DNA of 64,000 nt from Phytophthora quininea (lineage: Eukaryota > Oomycota > Peronosporomycetes > Peronosporales > Peronosporaceae), in NCBI GenBank assembly GCA_011947345.1, contig JAAVTG010000711.1, positions 310,001-374,000 on the forward strand, written 5' to 3'. Both the position numbers and the translations under genes were made by a program. The notes under the pieces were generated by a model. That model was not told the DNA's origin. It was given only the letters and a program-made list of their open reading frames with translations, and ran no database searches. Shown here piece by piece: positions 55,920-64,000 of the stretch; position 1 is the first letter of the stretch, and each line of letters begins with the position of its first letter.

Positions 55920-57055
55920 TTAATTCAGGCGCTGGCGCTTGATCTCCAGCAGCGCGTCCGAGTCGTCGGCTTTCCAGCGCTGCGTGGAGCTCCACGAGCC
56001 CGTGGGCGCCGACGAGTTGGCGTTCGAGGGCGTGGACTCGGCCATCTCGACGTTCTCGCGGTCCTCGTCGGCCGTGCTGGGGGCCAGCAGCTGCTTCTTG
56101 TCCTCCGCCTTCTTCTTGGAGAACACAAAGCGGCGGAGCACTTCCATGCCGGCCTCGTCCGTCTTGGGCTCGTTGCGACGCTTGCCGTTGCCGGGGCCCT
56201 TGAGCACGGCGCCGGGCAGCGAGCTCATCTCCTCCGCCAGCTCCCAGATGGCGTCGTCCTCAGGCATGTTGCGCAGCAGCTTGGCAAAGTAGCCGTACGC
56301 GTGCGTGCGGACCTGCACGGCCGTCTTAGTCTTGACGAACGTCTGGATTTTCTTCCACTTGCGGCCGTAGCGGTTCAGTCCCTCCATGAAGCGCGCGTGT
56401 TCGTCTTCGGTCCAGCGCTCGCGCCGCTTGTTGGTCTCACTAGTTTGGCTCACGGGGAGGCGGCGCCAATGTCCTCTCCTACCGTAGATGAGGTGTCCAT
56501 GCTGATGCTCGTGTCTACTTGCGGCGGGGCGAAGTTCTGGTATACATGCTCCATGACAGGGACTTGCTGTTGCGGCGGGAACATTTGCTCCGGCTGCATT
56601 GGTGGCTGCTGCATTTCCACGACGGGAGCGGGGGCCTCTTCGGGCTCGCTCGACCTGCCCATGAGGTGCAGGAGGTTGGTCCTGGCCAGGATGTCGGCAA
56701 AGCTGGGCAGTCGGCGAGGCGTCGGGGCCGGGGCCTGCGTCGGCGGGGACGGCGGCGACAGCATCGGCGCCTGCGGAGGAGCCGCCGCGCGACTGCGGAA
56801 GCTGCCGGAGAGCAGGTTGGACACGCTCATGCGGGGCGCGGGCTGCGGCGCCATCAAGGGCGAGGACTTCCAGGCTGGCGGAGACTGTTGCGTGAGCGCG
56901 AAGGGCGGCACCTGCAGCCGCGGCAGCTCCTGGAAGCGCACGGGATGCTGCTGGAATTGGGGCTGCTGCATCTGGTAGACCGGGTAGCCCTCGTTGACGG
57001 CGGCGCCGGGCGCGTTGGCCAGGTGCTTGTGACTCAGCTCCGAGTAGTCTGCCAT
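55920..57055 (-). CDS. SHAQKYF-type MYB-related transcription factor
   Basis: Two frames join at the GGGG run 56454-56457 (one base short), giving 378 residues. The N-terminal 200 residues are Pro/Gln-rich with LPSFADILARTNLLHLM. A single MYB repeat (RWTEDEHARFMEGLNRYGRKWKKIQ) is followed by KTAVQVRTHAYGYFAKL, a variant of the SHAQKYF signature. The C-terminus is charged and Ser-rich. The downstream frame alone would have to start at a GTG, which supports joining. Such proteins bind DNA through the single repeat; in plants relatives include circadian regulators, but function here is unknown. Confidence 0.85.
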
Positions 57056-59767
57056 GGCGGTGCGTCTAACTGTCCCGAGCGTTTTCCGACGTTCGACCCG
57101 CCCCCGTCCAAACGAACCACTTCGCTTGCGATCTTTGCGGCGAAAAGCAGAATAGACTGGAGGGGGCCCATGTGGAAAGGCAGGTTGCTGAAAGAGAGGG
57201 GGAGTGGTTGCAGCTTTGGGGAGGCTCCTCCCACACGACCCCTACCCGCGTGCCTAAGAACGGGGCGTTTCTGTATGAAAGTGCTGGCAGACGTTGTCGT
57301 GGTCGGGCCAGCTGGCGAGTGCTGCAGACAACGTCGCCGTGCAAGCTGGCTGTGCATGGTGTATGTGTGAGCGAGCTCCGCTGTGCAGCAGTTCGCTTGG
57401 CCGGCAGCAAACTCGACGGCAATTCGCTCGTCGGTCAAAAGGTGTGTGCTTTGCTACCAGCAACCCAGTGCGCGTCTATGGGGTTTACCGAGCGGCCCCG
57501 TCTGCCCGAAGTATCTTTTGACCAAAAATGGGTGGCGCGCGACGCATGTGTGGCGTGCTTGGGGGCGTTCGGCCGAAACGGACGCGCCTCGAGGCGCCGA
57601 CACACCCGTGTATGTCTGCTGCAGGGCCTGGGCTGGACAACTCAGCTGCTGCTCGTTGGTGATTACCCGCGTGCACGCGTGCAGCGCGCTGCTGATGTTG
57701 AGCACACGACCAAGCTGTTGTGTATGTATTACGGCGCCCGATCCCGCGTGGGTTGCGCAGATGTCCCAGACTCGGGCCTCGCCTGGGAAATTTAAGCAGA
57801 CGGGTGCCGCTCGGCGTTCGTTTCGACGGATGGTCCTGCACTGTTCGGTAACAATCGACAGCAAACCAACGAGCACCACCGCCGCCACCGCTCTGGCCAA
57901 CCGCGTCCGACACACACTTTGCTTTGACAGCGGTAAAACGCTCGCCTCCGATCGAGGAGGAACTTTCGTGCAGCTGCCAGGATCTCGGCACAGGATGAAC
58001 CGACACGAATCTCTCGCGATTTCGCCGCCGACGAGCGTGGGGGTGCTCTCGACGCGCTCTATTTGGTCGGACCAAGACACACTGGGGCTCAGTATACACC
58101 AACTGCCCGGTCGCCGCGTCTCTACCCGCAATATCCACTTCATACATTCGGTTCACCGTCAAAAACTGAAGCAGCAGTCTGATTTCGCCCGAGGGCCGTT
58201 CGGAGTGTGCACACCGGGGAGCACCACAAAACAGCACCGGCACCGACAGGATCCCCGCGCTACGCTACGCTACTCTCGCTCCTTTCCTCTCTGCTGCGAC
58301 AACGGCAACGGCCGACGCGAGCTGCGATCCGCTGCCGACGACCTTCCTCGAGCCGTTGCTCTGCAGCACGGACGCTCATCCGCTCGCTCGCCCGCGATTT
58401 GCGTCGATGTACGCTTTCCTTTTGACACGGCGGGCGGGCCGATCTATGCTTGATTTGAAGTTTGGCGCCGTGTCAGCAGCACCAGAGAGCTTCGAGCTCG
58501 CAGGCGGCACCACCACCACGCTTCTGCACCAGCGAACAGCAGTCGCCGCCCGCCAAGTCGGCTCGAGAAATGTGCTCTCCAGCTCTCCTGCCGACATCCG
58601 GTCCGAGCAGCAGCGAGTCTCCCTGGCGGTCTCCGACGCTCGACGAGATCAAATCGCCGAGCATCGTTCATCACATCAGTTGTCCTCGTGCATTTTCGTT
58701 GCTTGGTGCCTGACTCGAGCCGTGCATACCGCGCGGTAGAACTGCATAGACGTGTCCGCGGGAGCGACCGACGCTTGCTCACATGTATGTCGGCCGGGTT
58801 CAAGCGGAACTGCGCCGAGCCATTCGCCTGCAAGAGCGCTTACCGCTCACGTCAAGTGCTCTTCGCCTGCATCGACTGATCCGCGACGACGACGACGACC
58901 CCTTTTTGCGGGGTGAAGAAGGTTCCGGTGACGATGGCGGTGACGACGGCATTCTACTTAAACAGCTCACAGTGACTGTCGACAATCTGTCCGGGGCTGG
59001 ACAGACCGGACGCCTCCCCTTCCTGCTCAACAATTTGTCGCGATCACATCGCGCCGTAAGCGATGCCACGGGAGACCAGAAAGCCTGGACGGGAGCTGGA
59101 TGAGTGTCGTGACCACGCGGCAACACCTGTGTCAACGAAGCTTGCACGAAAGCACCGCCCGCGACGCACATCCTGCTCAGGCTCTTGTTGTCCGCGGCGG
59201 CCAAGCGATGCTTCCCGAGGACGCTTGCCAGCAATGGCGCGGCAGGGCAGGGCAGCGCCGCAACGACTCGATACGGACGGCCAAATCGCGAGGTCTGTGC
59301 GACTTCCGGCAGGCTCCTTCCTGCCGAGTGCTCCCGATCCTTCATCCACAAGTGATTCAACCTGTTTCACGCTCCGGACTTGTCCCGACACGCCTTGAGC
59401 GCGGCGCTCAAGCACGTCGTGACAGATGTCGTGCCATGCGGCCGCGATGTTTTGCTACACCTTTTGTCAAACCATCTGGTAGAGCCGGGTCGCCGATGAT
59501 ACATAAACATGCAATTCGCCTCTGTGATTCGTCAAAAATCCCCCAAAGTTCCTTTTTCAAACCGGCGCCTCGGTATCCCGACGCCGTCCATCCACAAGAC
59601 GCTTCTCTCTCCATACTGCCGAAGAGAGACCTGCTTGCCTGCTTGATCTGCTGGGGACGCCTTCCTCCCCTTCTAACGCTGCCGCTAGCGATGACGACCG
59701 TAGTGCTCTCCCTCCGTCGGGCCCGGCCAGCGCGCCCTCCGCCGGCCCCAGCAGCACGAGCGTGCTG
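57056..59767. other. Long GC-rich intergenic interval, no supported gene
   Basis: Several long frames (up to 356 codons, 57383-58453) overlap one another on both strands. They lack domains, signal peptides or coding-like bias and are Arg/Ser/Ala-rich as expected from GC-rich non-coding DNA. It probably holds long 5' regulatory regions of the MYB gene and the gene at 59768. Confidence 0.45.
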
Positions 59768-60694
59768 ATGAGCGTGGCGGTCGACGCGACCGCGTCCACC
59801 GAGGGCAAGGCGGCGCCCACTACAGACTCGGACAGCCCCACCACTACGGCCATCGACCTGGGACTGGAGCGCGTCCAGGACGACGACGAGGACGTCGAGA
59901 ACCTCAAGCGGAGGGCCAACACGGACGACACTGCATTGGCAGACCCGCGGCCCACCAAGAAGCGGCGGCGCGTGATTTTCGAGTGCGCCGACATTGTCGA
60001 GTTCGAGCCCACGGTCTACACTACCACGGTGACGTCGGGCGGCGTGCCCGTGGGCATGTCGCTGAACGAGCGGTCTCGGTCTCGGCGGAGACTCGACTCG
60101 TACGAACTGGAGCGAGAGAGCGAGTATGATACCGCCGTGTCTGCTGGGTTTACAGGAGGATTAAAAGTATGGTGCTGACTGCAGTGTGTGCTCTTTATTT
60201 GCAGGGGACGCGTGGGTAGGGAGAGCTACATGGAGGAAGGGTATCTGGACCCACAGGAACGTGAGATCATCCTGAACAATGCTGGCTGCGAGGAGCCCGT
60301 GATCGCCTCGGTGGAGGAGGAGGTGAACACGATTATCCAGCACCGACGCGAGTCGAACGAGATCGACTTTGAGTTCATGTATGGCGGCGCTGAGCTGGAA
60401 GAGGACGACAATGAAGAGGAGGAGGTGGAGGAAGAAGCCCCACTCACGCTAACATATTACAACCAGGACAGTGCGAGTGCAGAAGAAGGGGAAGAGAGTG
60501 AAGCAGAGCAGGAAGAACCGGATAACAGTGCCATGGAGGATGCGGAGGAGGCTCCGGAAGGATCCGTCAAACCTGAATTGGAGCAGGAACCTGAGCAAGA
60601 ACTGAAACAGGAGCCTGAAGAGAAGAGAAAGGTTTCTTCGGAACCTGCAGTACATCCAGATAGAGACGAAGTGTCCGAAGCCGCGCCTGTATAG
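59768..60694 (+). CDS. Acidic protein with RVxF-like PP1-docking motif
   Basis: Exons 59768-60147 and 60205-60694 with a 57-bp GT-AG intron; the first exon's phase matches only this splice choice. It encodes about 289 residues. KKRRRVIFECADIVEFEPT combines a nuclear-signal-like basic run with RVIF, which fits the RVxF docking motif of protein phosphatase 1 regulators. A second conserved-looking block follows (VTSGGVPVGMS, RRRLDSYELER, SYMEEGYLDPQERE, HRRESNEIDFEFMYG), and the last 100 residues are Glu-rich. The PP1 link is inferred from a short motif. The frame stays open upstream of 59768 without an ATG, so the N-terminus is uncertain. Confidence 0.6.
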
Positions 60695-61142
60695 AGGGCT
60701 CTAGTCCGAGTCGACCTGCTGCTGGTGCACATCGCTGCCCGCTGTCCATCAACGTCTGCGTTGGGTTTTGTCCATTTTGTATCTCCTTTTATTGACTGTC
60801 GTTCGCCTCGACAGCGCTGCAGTCACGGTATCCACACAAGCAAATATACAAAGAATCATCATCGGCTTGTCTTGTTTGCTTAGTGCTGTCGCTCGTCCTT
60901 CATCTTCTGGAAGTTCTCGTCAATCAGCTTCGTTACGTGGCTCGCGCTACACAATTTCTACATAATTTTATCTTGCGTCCACTATACCAGGCAATCCGAT
61001 CTTGCAGTGGCATTTGATCGTTGGCCACTAGCATCGTGGCTGCCTCCACCTCCTGCTCGCGACGCCAAGCCGCTTCTCGCCCGTCTTTGAGCTGCTTGCT
61101 TGCTCGACGACCTCTCCAGCTGTAGATCCTTACACAAGCGCC

Positions 61143-61726
61143 ATGGCCACAGCGATCGACGCGCCCCGGAAGCTCCGCCGAGCCACCTGTGCGTGGTCAG
61201 AATGCGTCAACCCTTGGAGCTTGCTGTCATCTCGTTGCTGACCGTTCATGTGCAGACGTCAAGGTGCAGGATTTGACGCCGGGATCCCAAGGACACAATT
61301 TGGTGCTGCAGGTGGTGAGCATCGCCCCCACGGTCGAGAAGAAGCGCTACGATGGCACCACCTCGCGCATCGCCGAGGCCGTGCTGGCTGATGAGACGGG
61401 CTGCGTCACCTTCACGGCTCGCAACGGTGTGCATAATTTCTTGGGGGCTATATTGCTGAAAGGATAACGACTAACGGTGCTTCTGTGCTCGTGTTGCAGA
61501 CCAGATCGACATGCTGAAGGAAGGGCTTGTGGTGGTGGTGCGCAACAGCAACGCCGACATCTTCAACGGCTTCATGCGGCTTAATGTGACGCAATGGGGA
61601 AAGCTGTCACTGCACCCGGATGGCGTGGCCTCCACGCCGCCCCCGCCGCCCAGCACGAATACGGACAACAACATCTCGGCGGTTGAGTACGAGCTCGTGA
61701 CGGTGGAAGACGCCGCCGAGGAGTGA
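61143..61726 (+). CDS. SOSS complex subunit B-type single-stranded DNA-binding protein
   Basis: Three exons (61143-61188, 61256-61426, 61500-61726) with introns of 67 and 73 bp encode 147 residues. The OB fold is clear: VKVQDLTPGSQGHNLVLQVV, AEAVLADETGCVTFTARNDQ, then GLVVVVRNSNADIFNGFMRLNVTQWGKL. This matches SOSS-B/NABP proteins, which coat single-stranded DNA at breaks and help repair. The C-terminus is short and Pro/acid-rich. Start at the Met of exon 1, which precedes ATYVKVQDL after splicing. Confidence 0.85.
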
Positions 61727-62004
61727 GCCGTGTCATCGCTCTGCGTCGACGCTCGCCCTAGGACGACGCGTCGCAGCGATAGGGTCCGTGTAGTCTCGTA
61801 CATGCCAAATTAATCCGCCAGCCAGCAAGCTGCAGTTTTACCACCGTCTTTTGCCATTGTTATAATGTATGTGCACCACATCAATATGGATATATCTTGC
61901 TATTCGTATACTCCCCAATGGTTGGCTCCCATGTGCCGCTTCCCATTTGCTTCCTGCTCCATTTCCCGAAAGCAATTGTCTGAGAGAACTCCTAATCTGC
62001 AGCC

Positions 62005-62470
62005 ATGGGTGTCCGTACCAAGACCGTGAAGGGCTCTGCCGTCAAGATCATCGAGAAGTACTACTCGCGCCTCACCCTGGACTTCGACACCAACAAGCGC
62101 GTGTGCGATGAGGTTGCCATCATCCCGTCCAAGCGCATGCGCAACAAAATCGCGGGTTACATCACGCACCTCATGAAGCGCATCCAGCACGGCCAGGTGC
62201 GCGGCATCTCGCTCAAGCTGCAGGAGGAGGAGCGCGAGCGCCGCATGGACTTCGTGCCGGAGGTCTCGGCCATCGACACGGAGAACATCGAGATCGACAA
62301 CGACACCAAGGACCTGCTGGCCCACCTGGACCTCAAGCTGGCCGGCGTGCACGTGCCCCAGGTAAGACACAGTTAATTCCAATGCTGGAGCCGATGACGA
62401 CCCAGTGGTCGCAGCGGTGGACCCATTGCAGTCGAGCTTCGGTCGTGCAGCGTCTGGAGCTGCGACGTAG
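62005..62470 (+). CDS. RPS17: 40S ribosomal protein eS17
   Basis: Exon 1 (62005-62361) encodes the conserved core: [60 protein letters not shown] and [20 protein letters not shown] 70-bp intron follows (62362-62431), then a 13-codon exon (62432-62470) ending AASGAAT and stop. The total is 131 residues, a normal eS17 length. It is part of the small ribosomal subunit body. The spliced C-terminus is inferred from the GT-AG pair; reading through would end VRHS after four residues. Confidence 0.95.
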
Positions 62471-62803
62471 CCAAGAGGTCTCTCTATGAGGGACACTCTG
62501 TCTTTTAGCAATGAGTTTGCATCCGCAGATGACCACTGGTAGTGGGTCGTCGTTGGCTCCCTCTGTTCAAGAGGTCGAGACTATTTTATGTTGCAGCCTA
62601 AGGCCCGTGAGCAGCACCACCACCACCGCAACTAAGCGTTGCAATGTGATGGCTGTGGTAGGAGCAGTGTGGCAGCTCTCACTGAAGACTTTCAGTTTGT
62701 GAGATGACACATGTGTTGCTATCTCGATAAGCTTGATAATCATGGACAATTCTTTCAAAAGACTACAGTGTTGATATTTGTTTCCGTTCTTGCTTGTCGG
62801 GGA

Positions 62804-63665
62804 TTAGAACTCGGTCGACTGCTTCATGATCATGAAGAACTCGTTCATATCGATCTCGCCGTCCTGGTTCTGATCGAACTCGTCGATCATAGCCTGCAGG
62901 TCCACAACCCACGTCAAAAGGATCTGCGACGTCTTGCTCACGCTCATCAAGCCACGCACCTGGAGCTCATCGTCTCCCAAGTTCTCACCCAGTTCCTTGG
63001 CAACCCTCCTCATTTTCTACTCAACATCCAGATCCAGTCACTGTTGCTTCCTCTTCAACCTGCAATCTCAACATACCCGAAGCGTGATCGTGCCGGATCC
63101 GTCCTCATCAAACAGCTCGAAAGCCTGGAGCAAGTGTGTGTAGGCAGTCAGTCCGAGTCCGTGCCCGAGCCCTCCACGGGCTCATGCGGCGAGCGGCCTT
63201 TGCGTCCTACCCGCGCGATCTCCTCGTCTGGGTCTCGAGCCAGCACCTTCCGTCTCACTGCAGCAATTGCACCAGTGTCAGTCTCCTAAAACCTTTCTCT
63301 AAACCTTTCTGAAAGCTCGTCCTACTGATCTCCATGTAGTCGTTAAAGTCCACGCGGCCGCTGCGCTGCACGTCCACCTCCTCCACCAGGTCCAGCACCT
63401 CTTTCTTGGTCACTTGGAAGCCCAGCGCCCGCATCAGCACCTTGAGCTCGTGGTAGTCGATGGAGCCCACTTTGTCCGTGTCGAACAGCTTGAACGCCTC
63501 TTTGAGCTCCTTCTTCTGCTCCTCTGGCAACTCCTGCTTGGCGCGACGGCCTGTGCGGGACGAGCGCGCGCTAGCGGAGCTTCTAGCCGTCTTGTTCAGA
63601 GGGTACAGCGGCACGGCGCCGTCTCCGCGCTCCTGGTGGCTGCGCTGCACGCGGGCGGAGCTCAT
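62804..63665 (-). CDS. Centrin (EF-hand basal body protein)
   Basis: Five exons (63665-63326, 63257-63211, 63124-63077, 63016-62960, 62893-62804) with introns of 60-86 bp encode 193 residues. The basic N-terminus is followed by EF hands: [38 protein letters not shown] and [15 protein letters not shown]1, EF3 and EF4 keep the usual acidic ligand positions; EF2 has Gln and Arg, so it probably does not bind calcium. [10 protein letters not shown] and [12 protein letters not shown] are centrin hallmarks. Centrins organise basal bodies and contract on calcium, fitting zoospore flagella. Start at the Met at 63665; the frame is open further upstream. Confidence 0.93.
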
Positions 63666-63777
63666 CTTCGGCAGCTTCTTGTTCTTGGCGACTCTTCGCA
63701 ATATTGAAACCAAGTGACTCGTTTCCTCAGTTTTCATTGGTCGATAATCGCTCGTGAACATTGAGGCAATCCGGGAA

Positions 63778-64000
63778 ATGGAGGCGGCGACCTTCTCCAC
63801 GGGTGTGTCGATCCAGTGGCCGCACCAACGATCGGCGCCCAAGAACGCCGCGATTCATCAAGGAGAAGCGTCCAACTACCCATTCCAACTCCCGTACGAC
63901 GCCAGCAAGCGCTCCCAGAGCGACCGCAAGCTCGAGACACAGGCCTACAGCGCCTGCCAAGAGCTCGCCTACCGCTTCGCCAGCGAGAAGGCACGCTCTG
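63778..64000 (+). CDS. Partial unknown gene running off the window end
   Basis: ATG at 63778 opens a frame of 74 codons without a stop to the last base, reading [20 protein letters not shown] and continuing basic and Ala/Ser-rich. It is divergent from centrin, starts 112 bp apart. The frame is longer than expected by chance and has a good codon pattern, but no family is recognised from this part. Confidence 0.55.
   Translation, partial: MEAATFSTGVSIQWPHQRSAPKNAAIHQGEASNYPFQLPYDASKRSQSDRKLETQAYSACQELAYRFASEKARS

Noticed and set aside
57383..58453. A 356-codon open frame between the MYB gene and the gene at 59768
   Set aside because: It overlaps other long frames on both strands, has Arg/Ser/Ala-rich composition typical of GC-rich non-coding DNA, and shows no domain or secretion signal.
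1..64000. CRISPR arrays, operons, riboswitches or ribosome binding sites
   Set aside because: Spliceosomal introns and gene content are eukaryotic; no direct-repeat arrays with unique spacers were seen.

Overview
The window looks like nuclear DNA of an oomycete, most likely Phytophthora or a close Peronosporales relative. The basis is two copies of an RxLR-dEER secreted effector gene, two intact and one ruined NLP (NPP1-type) genes, pectin-acetylesterase-like secreted enzymes, short (about 55-85 bp) GT-AG introns, tight gene packing, and flagellar genes (centrin, IQUB-like, roadblock dynein light chain) expected of a zoospore-forming organism. Species cannot be assigned from the sequence alone.

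Layout. 1-9.2 kb is repeat-rich and decayed: a LINE-like fragment, an NLP pseudogene, then a roughly 2.9-kb inverted duplication (about 2484-5420 and 5870-8802) with one RxLR gene per arm. 9.6-16.5 kb is housekeeping: a PhyH dioxygenase, a Ser-rich protein, EMC5, a VPS9-domain Rab5 exchange factor, DAD1/OST2 and an unknown. 16.7-23.2 kb is a paralogue cluster of three bZIP-like genes around three short-chain dehydrogenases. 23.2-27.5 kb is one large gene joining a HEPN-like domain, TPR and Sel1 repeats and a MYND finger. 27.6-38.5 kb is a secretome block: three near-identical pectin-acetylesterase-like genes, an NLP, two more SDRs and a Ser/Gly-rich secreted protein. 39.3-50.7 kb holds a leucine-rich unknown, a divergent SLC1-type transporter, IQUB, DYNLRB, importin alpha, a repetitive secreted protein and an Old Yellow Enzyme. 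51-55.9 kb has transposase remnants and a second NLP. 55.9-64 kb returns to conserved genes: SHAQKYF-type MYB, a possible PP1-docking protein, SOSS-B-type OB-fold protein, ribosomal protein eS17, centrin, and a gene running off the end.

The most pervasive oddity is that at least a dozen genes, including conserved single-domain ones (EMC5, DYNLRB, OYE, SLC1), are broken by exactly one missing base. In nearly all cases the break falls at a run of G or C and adding one base joins two frames that both look coding. The two arms of the inverted repeat also differ by a 5-versus-4 G run. This is best explained by under-called homopolymers, so most of these genes should be read as intact until reads are checked. 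Coordinates below give the full gene span across such breaks and introns.

Biologically, the secreted genes (RxLR, NLP, PAE-like, repeat proteins) fit a plant pathogen attacking and manipulating host tissue. The paralogue families (NLP, PAE, SDR, bZIP) show local duplication, inversion and decay. The remaining genes belong to general secretion and glycosylation (EMC5, DAD1), endosomal traffic (VPS9), nuclear import, DNA repair, translation and cilia.
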